From Cyanobacteria bacterium CYA (GTDB lineage: Bacteria > Planctomycetota > Phycisphaerae > Phycisphaerales > UBA1924): a stretch of 64,000 nt of DNA. The notes beneath the pieces are model-generated. The model ran no database searches. It was not told where the DNA came from and worked only from the letters and a program-made list of their open reading frames with translations. The DNA lies in NCBI GenBank assembly GCA_008363215.1, contig RHKP01000001.1:1-64000 (forward strand), written 5' to 3'. Shown here in pieces: positions 54,945 to 63,486 of the stretch. The position numbers were made by a program, and so were the translations under genes. The stretch's first letter is position 1, and each line of letters opens with the position of its first letter.

Positions 54945-55994
54945 ATGCAGACGACGCCCAGCCCATCCGAAAGCCGACCGAGCCTGGCGGTCACGATTGG
55001 CGACCCCGGGGGGATCGGGCCGGAAGTCGTCGTGGCGGCGCTGAGCGACCGGGAGTTGTGGCGGCGGGGGCGGTTTCTGGTGCTTGGATCCGAGTCGGTG
55101 CTGCACCGGGCGGCCGAGATGCGGGGTATCGAGCCGTTCTGGTGGTCGGTGCCGCTGGGATCGTCGGCCATGAGGGCAACGGGCGCGCACGACGTGGTGC
55201 TCTTGGACACTGATCGGGCATGGGGTGCGGTCGAGGCGATGCCCACACCGAATCGTGGAGCGGGGGCATACTCCCATCGGCTGGTGGAAGAAGCGATCGG
55301 GATGGCTCTGGGTGATAACGGCGAGCGTGTGTCGGCGATCGTGACCGGGCCGATCAGCAAGCAGGCGTGGGTGATGGCGGGCAAGTCGCGCTTTCCCGGG
55401 CACACGGAGTTGCTGGCGGATCGATTCCGGGCAAGACGCGTGGCGATGATGTTCGCCGGGCCGAAGTTACGCGTGGTGCTGGCAACGATTCACCTGCCGC
55501 TGATGGACCTCCGCAACGCCCTGACGATCGGGCGGGTGTTTGACGCGATCGATCTGGGGGCGGAGGGATGCGGCATGTTGGGTGTGACGCGGCCCCGGGT
55601 GGCGGTGTGTGGGCTGAACCCGCACGCGGGCGAAGGCGGGCTGATGGGAGATGAAGAGGAAAGGCTGATCGCGCCGGCGATCGAGCATGCGCGCAATGCC
55701 GGGATCGACGCGAGCGGACCATTTCCGGCCGACACGGTCTTTGCTGCGGCGGTGTCGGGGAAGTATGACCTGGTGGTGGCGATGTACCACGACCAGGGGT
55801 TGATTCCTGTGAAACTGCTCTCGCGGGATGAATCGGTGAACTTGACGATCGGGTTGCCAATCATCCGGACCAGCCCGGACCATGGAACGGCCTTTGATAT
55901 TGCAGGGAAAGGGCTGGCCGATCCGGGGAGTATGCGCGCGGCGCTGGCGCTGGCGGCCGAGGCCGCCGGGCGGGTCGGCGGCAAGCAGGATTAA
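54945..55994 (+). CDS. pdxA: 4-hydroxythreonine-4-phosphate dehydrogenase
   Basis: A 349-residue PdxA enzyme of vitamin B6 synthesis, which oxidises 4-phosphohydroxy-L-threonine with NAD. LAVTIGDPGGIGPEV near the start, TGPISKQAW, FPGHTELLAD (metal His), GLNPHAGEGG (metal His) and MYHDQGLIPVK (metal His) are diagnostic; TSPDHGTAFDIAGKG ends the active site. The ATG at 54945 gives a normal N-terminus; upstream in-frame ATGs at 54825 would overlap the promoter region. The MATE gene starts two bases after its stop. Confidence 0.95.
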   Translation: MQTTPSPSESRPSLAVTIGDPGGIGPEVVVAALSDRELWRRGRFLVLGSESVLHRAAEMRGIEPFWWSVPLGSSAMRATGAHDVVLLDTDRAWGAVEAMPTPNRGAGAYSHRLVEEAIGMALGDNGERVSAIVTGPISKQAWVMAGKSRFPGHTELLADRFRARRVAMMFAGPKLRVVLATIHLPLMDLRNALTIGRVFDAIDLGAEGCGMLGVTRPRVAVCGLNPHAGEGGLMGDEEERLIAPAIEHARNAGIDASGPFPADTVFAAAVSGKYDLVVAMYHDQGLIPVKLLSRDESVNLTIGLPIIRTSPDHGTAFDIAGKGLADPGSMRAALALAAEAAGRVGGKQD

Positions 55995-55996
55995 CG

Positions 55997-57544
55997 ATGA
56001 CGCAGTTGAACGAGGCAAGCAGGCCCGGAGCCGATTCGGCTCTGGAGGATGACAGCGGCGCGCTGATGGAGTTGCTGCGCATCGCCGCGCCGTCGGTGGC
56101 GACGATGGCCAGTTACACGGTGATGCAGTTCGTTGACAAGTTGATGGTCAAGGAGATCGGGCCGGACCCGGTGTACATCGCCGCGCAGGGCAATGGGGGC
56201 GTGACGGCATGGACGGCGATGACGTTCGTCGTGGGGATGTCGGGGGTGGTCAGTTCGTTCGTCAGCCAGAATCTGGGGGCGGGCAAGCCGGAGCGCGGGT
56301 CGGCGTATGCGTGGAACGCGATGTGGATCGGGCTGGCGTACTGGGCGGTGCTGATGCTTCCGGCACTGCTGGTCATCCGCCCGCTCTTCGAGAGTTACGG
56401 GCACGACGGAGACCTGCTGCGCTATGAAGTGCAGTATGCGCAGATCCTGATCGGGTGTTCGGTGGTTACGGTCCTGACCAAGGCGATTCAGAACTACTTC
56501 TTCGGGCTGCATCGTCCCGGGGTGGTGATGGTGGCCACGGTGTTGGGGAACCTGACGAACATCGGGGCCAACTATCTGCTGATCTTCGGGCACTTCGGGT
56601 TTCCGGAAATGGAGGTGGCCGGGGCCGCGTGGGGGACCGTGATCGGCACGAGCGTGGAGTTGCTGATTCCGCTGGCCGTGTTCCTCAGTCCCGGCTTTCA
56701 CGAGCGCTTCGGTACGCGGCGTGCATGGCGGGTGAGCGGGACGTGCGTGCGAGACCTGTTCGGCGTGGGATGGCCGGCGGGGCTGACGTTCTTATCGGAA
56801 CTGGTGTGCTGGCAATATCTGATGTCGAACCTGATCGGACGGGCGGGCCAGCGTGCGGCGGAGTTGACCGGAGCCGGCGCGGCGATGGTCGAACAGGCGG
56901 CGACGGTGGCGAACACGGCCGGGTTCATCGGGTTGCAGTACATGCACCTTTCGTTCATGCCCGCGGTGGGGATTTCGATTGCCACGCAGGCGGTGGTGGG
57001 CAAGGCGATCGGGGCGGGAAGGCCGGACCTTGCGGTGCGGCGCACGTGGCTGGCGCTGCGCCTTGCGGTGGCGTACATGGGCACCTGCGCGCTGGTGTTT
57101 GTGCTGTTCCGGACGTGGCTGGTGCAGGCGTTCGTGAATCAGGGCGAGGGTGATCACGCGGCCGAAGTGGCGGCCGAGGTGATCCGCGTGGGCGGGCAGG
57201 TGATGCTGTGCGCGGCGGTTTTCCAGGTGTTTGACGCCATGGCGATCACGATGTCGGCGGCGTTGCGCGGGGCGGGAGACACGGTGTGGCCGGGGCTGGT
57301 GACAGTGGTGGTCAGTTGGGGCTGCATCATGGGGCTGGGGCACGTGGTGATCGAGGTGTTTCCGGAGTGGGGGTCGCTGGGCCCGTGGTCGGCGGCGGCG
57401 GCGTACATCATCCTGCTCAGTTTGCTGTATCTGTGGCGGTTTCTGGGTGGCAAGTGGAGGTCGATCAAGTTGACCCACGACGATCCGCTGCACAACCTGC
57501 CGCCGGACCAGATGGCGCCCGGGGCCAGCCCGGGGGCGGCGTAA
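55997..57544 (+). CDS. MATE family efflux transporter
   Basis: A 515-residue membrane protein with 12 predicted helices in two MatE halves (about 25-250 and 265-480). Landmarks are PSVATMASYTVMQFVDKLMV, SSFVSQNLGAGKPERG and its counterpart ATQAVVGKAIGAGRPDLAV in the second half. It exports drugs or metabolites against a sodium or proton gradient. The gene is two bases after pdxA and probably co-transcribed; no substrate link is evident. Confidence 0.93.
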   Translation: MTQLNEASRPGADSALEDDSGALMELLRIAAPSVATMASYTVMQFVDKLMVKEIGPDPVYIAAQGNGGVTAWTAMTFVVGMSGVVSSFVSQNLGAGKPERGSAYAWNAMWIGLAYWAVLMLPALLVIRPLFESYGHDGDLLRYEVQYAQILIGCSVVTVLTKAIQNYFFGLHRPGVVMVATVLGNLTNIGANYLLIFGHFGFPEMEVAGAAWGTVIGTSVELLIPLAVFLSPGFHERFGTRRAWRVSGTCVRDLFGVGWPAGLTFLSELVCWQYLMSNLIGRAGQRAAELTGAGAAMVEQAATVANTAGFIGLQYMHLSFMPAVGISIATQAVVGKAIGAGRPDLAVRRTWLALRLAVAYMGTCALVFVLFRTWLVQAFVNQGEGDHAAEVAAEVIRVGGQVMLCAAVFQVFDAMAITMSAALRGAGDTVWPGLVTVVVSWGCIMGLGHVVIEVFPEWGSLGPWSAAAAYIILLSLLYLWRFLGGKWRSIKLTHDDPLHNLPPDQMAPGASPGAA

Positions 57545-57605
57545 TTGGCCTCCTCGCGGGCCCGGGTCTATGGTTCAGACCGGTCAAACCCAAGGAAATG
57601 AAGCA

Positions 57606-58577
57606 ATGCACAGCGATCCCATGGACGTGGTCATCGGCGCCGGTTCTGCCAGCCATCGTGACTTTGAGACGGCCCGTCGGCACCTGACTGCGGCGAGCAA
57701 CCTGATCAGTGCGGGCGAGAAGGCCGGCGCGATCAGCGAATACCGCCGGGCATTGGCGGCCGACCCCGAGAACACCGACGCGATGTTCCACCTCGCCTAC
57801 CTGCTCGATCTGGTGGGAGAAGAGGACGAAGCGCTGTCGCTGTATGAGCGTGTGACCGACTCGCAGCCGGCGCCGGTCAACGCGCTGCTGAACCTGGCGG
57901 TGATGTACGAGGATCGCGGGGACTACGTGCGCGCCGAGCGCTGCGTGCGACAGGTGCTGGAGACCAATCCGAACCATGTGCGGGCGAGGCTGTTCATGAA
58001 GGACATCCAGGCCAGCCGCGAGATGATGGTGGAGGAGGAGTCGGACCGCGATCTGCTGAAGAAGAAGGCGCTGTTCGACACGCCGGTGACGGACTTCGAG
58101 TTGTCGGTGCGGGCGCGGACGTGCCTGAAGAAGATGAACATCCGCACGCTGGGCGATCTGCTGCGGATCACCGAGGCCGAGTTGATGAGTTACAAGAACT
58201 TCGGCGAGAGTTCGCTGGAGGAGATCAAGCGCATGCTCTCGCAGAAGGGGCTGCGGCTGGGGCAGGGGCTCGAGGACGCTCACCGTGCGGCCCGCCGGCA
58301 GATCATGGATCGCCTGCGCGGAAGCGGCAAGGAGGCGGTGCTCAACAAACTGGTCAGCGACCTGCAGTTGTCGGTGCGCGCCCGCAAGGCGCTGCAGTTG
58401 CTCAACATTCAGACCATCGGCGACCTGGTGAGCCACACCGAGGCCGAACTGATGGGCGTGAAGAACTTCGGCGCCACCTCGCTGCAGGAAGTGCGAGAAC
58501 GGCTGACGGACATGGGGCTTTCACTGCGGACACTGGAAGAGGACGAACTGGAGGCCGAGGCGCTGCCGGAGATGTAA
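57606..58577 (+). CDS. TPR protein with two RNA polymerase alpha-CTD-like domains
   Basis: A 323-residue protein. Residues about 15-145 form TPR-like helices (AGEKAGAISEYRRALAADP, YEDRGDYVRAERCVRQVLETNP). Two copies of the RNA polymerase alpha C-terminal domain follow, about 157-215 (FELSVRARTCLKKMNIRTLGDL, then LMSYKNFGESSLEEIK) and about 245-305 (LQLSVRARKALQLLNIQTIGDL, then LMGVKNFGATSLQEVR). In RNA polymerase this domain binds UP-element DNA and activators. Here it is fused to a protein-binding repeat region without the alpha N-terminal domain, so it is not a polymerase subunit. It may link transcription to another complex. AAGGA precedes the ATG, and a strong terminator follows. Confidence 0.9.
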   Translation: MHSDPMDVVIGAGSASHRDFETARRHLTAASNLISAGEKAGAISEYRRALAADPENTDAMFHLAYLLDLVGEEDEALSLYERVTDSQPAPVNALLNLAVMYEDRGDYVRAERCVRQVLETNPNHVRARLFMKDIQASREMMVEEESDRDLLKKKALFDTPVTDFELSVRARTCLKKMNIRTLGDLLRITEAELMSYKNFGESSLEEIKRMLSQKGLRLGQGLEDAHRAARRQIMDRLRGSGKEAVLNKLVSDLQLSVRARKALQLLNIQTIGDLVSHTEAELMGVKNFGATSLQEVRERLTDMGLSLRTLEEDELEAEALPEM

Positions 58578-58600
58578 GCCGCGCAATCGCAGAAGCACCG

Positions 58601-58630
58601 GCGTCGGGCTCATGGGGCCCGACGCTTTTT
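58601..58630 (+). terminator. Intrinsic terminator after the TPR/alpha-CTD gene
   Basis: GCGTCGGGC (58601-58609) and GCCCGACGC (58617-58625) form a perfect 9-bp stem followed by five T residues. It lies 23 bases after the stop and ends the pdxA-MATE-TPR transcript. Confidence 0.9.
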
Positions 58631-58745
58631 GTTGGTGTGTTGATTGCTCCGTTACAGACACGACTTGGCGCCGCGGGAGTTTCGGACGGACGACACGGCT
58701 CACCGAGCCGCGGCGCACGAGGTCGAAGCCGCCCGCGCCCCGATT

Positions 58746-59954
58746 TCAGAAGAGCAACTGCATCTGGATTCGGAGCGTGACCTGGTCATCGCCGGTGTCG
58801 GCCAGCAGGCCGATGCCTTCGTTCACGCTGACGAGGCTGCTGCTTGACGCCTGGTCATCGAGGAACCACTGCACGTCGATGGTGAGTTTGGCGGTGTGAC
58901 TTTCGGGGATGAAGTAGTGGTTGGCGCCCACCGCCACGGTGTGGAAATCATCATGAGCGGCCTGGTCGGAGTCGGGGAAGACGGCGTCCCAGCGGGCGAA
59001 GAGTTCTGTGTGATCGCAGACGAACACGCCGCCCTGCGCCACGGCGCCGAAGTCACTCAGGTCTGAGCCGCCCGGCGCGTCGACCAAGCGCCCGATGAAG
59101 GCGGCAAAGAGATTCCAACCTCCGCCCTCCCAGGCGGCGTCGACGGTGTAGAGCAGTGTGTCGGTACTGCCCGCGGCGGATGGATTGGTCTCGCCGGCCG
59201 ATTGCCAGTGCAGTGCGGCCCCGATCAGAGCGCCGCGGTCATCGCCGCGGAACGAGGTGAAATCGTCGTACTTTTTCCACCCCGCTTGACCGAGCCGGAG
59301 TTCAGCCCGGGCGGTGAGCGCGATGTCGGCCTCGGCGGGGGCGTTATAGGCGGTGTTGACGGCTCGAATGCCATCAGAGATGACCGCAAACAAGCGGACC
59401 TGCTCGCCCTGCCAGTGGACCTGCACGCCCTGGGATCGGTCCTGGTTGAACGCTTCGTTGGCCACCGAGCGATCGGCCGCGAGTTGGTACTTGCTGGACA
59501 GGGACTCCTCGCGGAGGATGGGGAGTTTGAACTGGCCCCAGGTGACGGTGACATCGTTGCCGAACTTGTAACTAAGGATGGCGTCTTCGAGGATGAACAG
59601 CCCCGTGGAGCGGGAGAATCCACCCACGACTTTGAAGTTCCACTTCTCGTAGATGTGGCCGGTGAATTCGAGTCTAGTGCGCCGGGTGTGGAAGCCGACG
59701 CTCAGGTCGTCATCAGGTCCCGGACCCGGGTCGTCGCGGAAGGTGGTGTTGTAGCGGAACTGGAGTTGCCCGCCGATGTTGAGCCGGAAGGCCTTGTCGC
59801 CTGAGTTCACGAAAAACTTTCCGTCATGCCCCCCGATTCCAGTGGAATCGGCGGCTCGTTCCTGGGCGTCGAGCCGGAGTGCGGTCGAGGTCAGATCACG
59901 GGCCAGCGCCAGCGGAGTCAGGGCGGCGGCGGCGAGAGTGGCGGGCAGGCGCAT
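58746..59954 (-). CDS. Outer-membrane porin (OprP/OprO-like)
   Basis: A 402-residue beta-barrel protein. A signal peptide (residues 1-18) is followed by a short polar region, then alternating beta strands with FRLNIGGQLQFRYN, VGFHTRRTRLEFTGHIY, FKVVGGFSR and WGQFKLPILREESLSSKYQL. These resemble phosphate-selective porins O and P. The last residue is Phe, the usual outer-membrane assembly signal. It would let small anions or other solutes cross the outer membrane. It stands alone, divergent from nhaA with 199 bases between. Confidence 0.88.
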   Translation of the reverse strand: MRLPATLAAAALTPLALARDLTSTALRLDAQERAADSTGIGGHDGKFFVNSGDKAFRLNIGGQLQFRYNTTFRDDPGPGPDDDLSVGFHTRRTRLEFTGHIYEKWNFKVVGGFSRSTGLFILEDAILSYKFGNDVTVTWGQFKLPILREESLSSKYQLAADRSVANEAFNQDRSQGVQVHWQGEQVRLFAVISDGIRAVNTAYNAPAEADIALTARAELRLGQAGWKKYDDFTSFRGDDRGALIGAALHWQSAGETNPSAAGSTDTLLYTVDAAWEGGGWNLFAAFIGRLVDAPGGSDLSDFGAVAQGGVFVCDHTELFARWDAVFPDSDQAAHDDFHTVAVGANHYFIPESHTAKLTIDVQWFLDDQASSSSLVSVNEGIGLLADTGDDQVTLRIQMQLLF

Positions 59955-60153
59955 GCGACTTGTCCTCCCTGAGGTTGGACTGAGCGAGAGTGTGCGACAG
60001 GTAGATTATCGATCCGAGAACGCGCTGCCAGTCGGTTATCAATACTGAGCGCAATCTTGACAAGTCGTCGGGCAATCGCACGAAAGTCGGTCCGCGGTCG
60101 GTCCGATGGGCACCCCGGGATCTCACATTCTCTTTGAAGAGGGGAACCGGGCG

Positions 60154-61569
60154 ATGTCAGGCGATGTGAAGATTGCACACGCGGCCTCAGGCATGAAACT
60201 CGAGCCGGGCGAGCGGCTGGTGCGTCCGTTCCAGCGATTTGCGGCGTTGTCGTCGGCAGGTGGACTGGTGCTGCTTGGTTTTGCGGTGCTGGCGCTGATC
60301 TGGGCCAACTCGCCGTGGAGCGCCAGTTATCACGGTGTGTTTCACGAGACCGACCTGGAGATCGGGATCGGCGGCTGGCTGCTTTCGCACCATCTGGTTC
60401 ATTGGATCAACGACGCGCTGATGGCGGTGTTTTTTCTGATCGTCGGGCTGGAAATCAAGCGTGAGATGTTGGTGGGCGAACTGGCCGATCCGCGCAAGGC
60501 GGCTCTTCCCATCGTCGCGGCGATCGGCGGGATGATCGTGCCGGCCGCGATCTACGCGGCGATCAACTTCGGCCAGCCGACGCTGCGCGGATGGGGCGTG
60601 CCGATGGCCACGGACATCGCCTTTGCGCTGGGCGTGCTGGCACTGCTGGGCTCGCGAGTGCCGCTGTCGCTCAAGGTCTTCCTGACGTCGTTGGCCATTG
60701 TGGATGATCTTGGAGCGCTGGTGGTGATCGCGCTGTTCTACACCGAGAACATCTCGATGATGTATATCCAGTTCGGCGGGGCGGCGCTGGGCGTGCTGGT
60801 GCTGTTCAACATGTTCAAGGTGCGCAGCCCAATTCCGTACGTGCTCGTGGGCGTGGGGCTGTGGTATTGCCTGCTCGAGTCGGGCATCCACTCGACCATC
60901 GCGGGTGTGTTGCTGGCGATGACGATTCCGGCGACGGGGCGGGTGAACTCGCAGCGTTTTGCCGAGGCCACCGGGCATGCGCTGGATGTGTTTGATGACG
61001 AGAAGATGGGGCGTTGTGTGCGGACGAGCAGTACGCAGCGAGCGGCGGTGCAGGCGATTGCGACGAGTTGTGCCCAGGTGATGCCGCCATTGCATCGCAT
61101 CGAGCACGCGCTGCACGGGTGGGTGGCGTTTCTGATCCTCCCGATCTTTGCGCTGGCCAACGCGGGCGTGCATGTCGGGCACGGGGCCGGCGAGGCGATC
61201 ACGGGATCGATTTCGCTGGGTGTGATCTTCGGCCTGCTGGTGGGCAAGCCGGCGGGCATTGTCGGGGCGTGCTGGCTGGCGACGAAGGTGGGGGTCGCGG
61301 CGCTGCCGACCGGGGCCAACTGGCGGCAGATGATCGGCGTGGGCATGCTGGGCGGCATCGGGTTCACGATGGCGCTGTTCATCGCCACGCTGGCGTTCCC
61401 GGACGCGGCCGGCCTGGAGGCCGCAAAGATGGGGATCTTGTCCGGTTCCCTTCTCAGCGCGGTGGCCGGCGGAGCGGTGCTGCTGACGTGCAGGCCGGCG
61501 GCGGCCGCGGGTGCGGCAAGCGAAGTTCACGAAGAAGTGACGGCAATGCCGATGTCGAAGGCCGCGTGA
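60154..61569 (+). CDS. nhaA: Na+/H+ antiporter NhaA
   Basis: A 471-residue antiporter with about 12 helices. PMATDIAFALG and SLAIVDDLGALVVIALFYT hold the transport aspartates (the paired DD and the preceding Asp); VFFLIVGLEIKREMLVGEL and GGIGFTMALFIATLAF are typical. It exchanges internal Na+ for external protons at alkaline pH. A loop near residues 275-310 is longer and more charged than in E. coli. The ATG at 60154 has AGAGGGG upstream. A GC hairpin-containing repeat follows. Confidence 0.95.
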   Translation: MSGDVKIAHAASGMKLEPGERLVRPFQRFAALSSAGGLVLLGFAVLALIWANSPWSASYHGVFHETDLEIGIGGWLLSHHLVHWINDALMAVFFLIVGLEIKREMLVGELADPRKAALPIVAAIGGMIVPAAIYAAINFGQPTLRGWGVPMATDIAFALGVLALLGSRVPLSLKVFLTSLAIVDDLGALVVIALFYTENISMMYIQFGGAALGVLVLFNMFKVRSPIPYVLVGVGLWYCLLESGIHSTIAGVLLAMTIPATGRVNSQRFAEATGHALDVFDDEKMGRCVRTSSTQRAAVQAIATSCAQVMPPLHRIEHALHGWVAFLILPIFALANAGVHVGHGAGEAITGSISLGVIFGLLVGKPAGIVGACWLATKVGVAALPTGANWRQMIGVGMLGGIGFTMALFIATLAFPDAAGLEAAKMGILSGSLLSAVAGGAVLLTCRPAAAAGAASEVHEEVTAMPMSKAA

Positions 61570-61611
61570 GGCGCGATGGTGGGGCGGGCGTTTCGCCTGC
61601 GTTCGATCAGA

Positions 61612-61634
61612 CACGGGCGGGACGCCCGTGCCAC
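61612..61634. repeat. 20-bp interspersed repeat, copy 2, with perfect hairpin
   Basis: GGGCGGGACGCCCGTGCCAC at 61615-61634 matches the copy at 22931-22950. CACGGGCG (61612-61619) and CGCCCGTG (61623-61630) form an 8-bp stem with a three-base loop. It lies between the convergent nhaA and cysS genes and could act as a transcript end, though no T-tract follows. Confidence 0.75.
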
Positions 61635-61684
61635 TGAGCCATCAGCGCATCGGGGCAATCAGAGCATCGGCTCGGAGAGCCGAT

Positions 61685-63394
61685 TTACCCAAGAGGTCCG
61701 ACTTCGACCTTGCCGCCGGCGACATCCTTGATCGCGTAGCCCATAGCCTTGAGTTGATCGCGGATTTCGTCGGAGCGGGCGAAGTTCTTGGCGGCGCGGG
61801 CGTTGGCGCGCTCGTCGAGCAGGGCGGCGACCTGATCGCTGGGAGTGACGCCGGGCAGGTAGATGGCGCGCCCGTGCGACTGTGATTCGAGGCGCGGCAG
61901 GTCGAGCAGCCCGAGTACTCCATCAATCCGTTCGAAGATGTCTATGGCTCTTGTAGGGTGACTGCTCTTTCGGTCAGCCTGCATCGCCTGGACTATCACC
62001 TTGGGGTCGTCGGGCAAAGCCCGGCTTGGGTCGAACGGACGCGATAGAGCGGCATCGATGTCGGCGTTGAGCGCACCGATGGCTCCTGCGATGTTCAGGT
62101 CATTCTCCATGAACTGAGCAAAACGGAGATTCATCAAGGCCAACAACGCATTCGGGTCGCTGCCCCGCGCTTGCCAACCGGGTGAGCGACGTGCGATTTC
62201 CAGACGAGCTTTGCGCCATTTCTCCACCATGCGGGCCGAGTCTTTGAGCCCCTGCATCGAGAAATCGGCGTTGGAGCGGTAGTGGGCCTTGATGAGTTCG
62301 AGGCGCACGGCCGCGGGCTCGTGGCCCTGTTCAAAGAGTTGGCGGGCGGTGTAGAAGGTGCCCTTGCTCTTGCTCATCTTCTGCCCGTTGACCATGAGGA
62401 AGCGGGCGTGGAACCAGTGCCGCGCGAAGAGGGGGCCGCCGAGCACGCAGCACGACTGGGCGCTCTCGCACTCGTGGTGGGGGAAGATGTTGTCTTCGCC
62501 GCCGGAGTGCAGGTCGATCGCCAGGTCCGGGTCGGGACGGATCAGGACGCGGTCGATGCCGCCCGGGACGAGTCGTGCCAGCGACATGACGGAGCACTCG
62601 ATGTGCCAGCCGGGGTAGCCGGCGCCCCACGGGCTGTCCCATTTCATGAGGTGCGAGGCGTCTTCCTTCCAGAGCAGGAAGTCGGCCGGGTGTTTCTTGG
62701 AGCGCTGGTCCTCATCGCTGACGCGTCCGCCCGCGCCGCCGCGGAGTGAGTCGAGGGTGTTGCCCGACAGCGAGCCGTAGGAGGGGAAGGACTGGACGTC
62801 GAAGTAGACGGCCCGCGCGCCGGTCGGGCCGGCAACGTAGGCGTGTCCGCGCTCGATCAGGGCGGCGATGAGGCGCTTCATGCCTTCGATGTTGTCGGTA
62901 GCGCGGGGCATGAGCGAGGGGTCGCCTTCGGCCTCGATGGCGAGTTTGAGACCGAGTTTGCGCGCGTCCTCGACGAAGCGTCGGGCGTAGAAGTCGGCGA
63001 TGGCGCGCGGGTCGCCGGGGTCGATCTCGGCGTCGGGCGGGAGTTTGCCGCTCTTCTTGGCTTCGGCGATGCGCTGCCCGGCCACCTCCATCTTGTCCTG
63101 CCCGCCGCCGTCGGCCGCGTCGTCGTCGGTCATGTGCCCCACGTCGGTGATGTTCATGACGTGGATGACCTGGCGCGGGCCGGGGTGATCGGCGCCGGCG
63201 GCGTCGGTCAGCGTGCACAACGGACTTTCCAGCCAGCGGCGGAGGACGTCGGCGGCGAGAAAGGAGCGGAAGTTGCCGATGTGGGCGTCGTCGTAGACCG
63301 TCGGCCCACAGGAGTAGAAGGTGATGTGCTTGGGGTCGCGGGGGATGAACGGCTCGACGGCCCGGGTCGCGGTGTTGTAGAGGCGAAAGGTCAT
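61685..63394 (-). CDS. cysS: Cysteinyl-tRNA synthetase
   Basis: A 569-residue class I synthetase. FYSCGPTVYDDAHIGN near 26-41 contains the first zinc Cys and the HIGH-type motif (HIGN); the KMSKSKG motif is near 325. GWHIECSVMS and EDNIFPHHECE hold further zinc ligands. It charges tRNA-Cys in the cytoplasm. An insert near residues 75-100 with DDDAADGGGQDKME lengthens the protein over the usual 460 to 500 residues. The ATG at 63394 is preferred to 63403 because it directly precedes the conserved start. It is divergent from the lptF/G-type gene. Confidence 0.95.
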   Translation of the reverse strand: MTFRLYNTATRAVEPFIPRDPKHITFYSCGPTVYDDAHIGNFRSFLAADVLRRWLESPLCTLTDAAGADHPGPRQVIHVMNITDVGHMTDDDAADGGGQDKMEVAGQRIAEAKKSGKLPPDAEIDPGDPRAIADFYARRFVEDARKLGLKLAIEAEGDPSLMPRATDNIEGMKRLIAALIERGHAYVAGPTGARAVYFDVQSFPSYGSLSGNTLDSLRGGAGGRVSDEDQRSKKHPADFLLWKEDASHLMKWDSPWGAGYPGWHIECSVMSLARLVPGGIDRVLIRPDPDLAIDLHSGGEDNIFPHHECESAQSCCVLGGPLFARHWFHARFLMVNGQKMSKSKGTFYTARQLFEQGHEPAAVRLELIKAHYRSNADFSMQGLKDSARMVEKWRKARLEIARRSPGWQARGSDPNALLALMNLRFAQFMENDLNIAGAIGALNADIDAALSRPFDPSRALPDDPKVIVQAMQADRKSSHPTRAIDIFERIDGVLGLLDLPRLESQSHGRAIYLPGVTPSDQVAALLDERANARAAKNFARSDEIRDQLKAMGYAIKDVAGGKVEVGPLG

Positions 63395-63486
63395 TGCGGG
63401 CAATGGTAGGGGGAGCCGATCGGGGTTCGGGGCCGGCGACGGGTGGGTCGGCTGTCGCAGAGCCCCTCGCGTACGATGCTGGTTCG

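Noticed and set aside
60057..60085. TTGACA before nhaA
   Set aside because: No acceptable -10 element lies 16 to 18 bases downstream.
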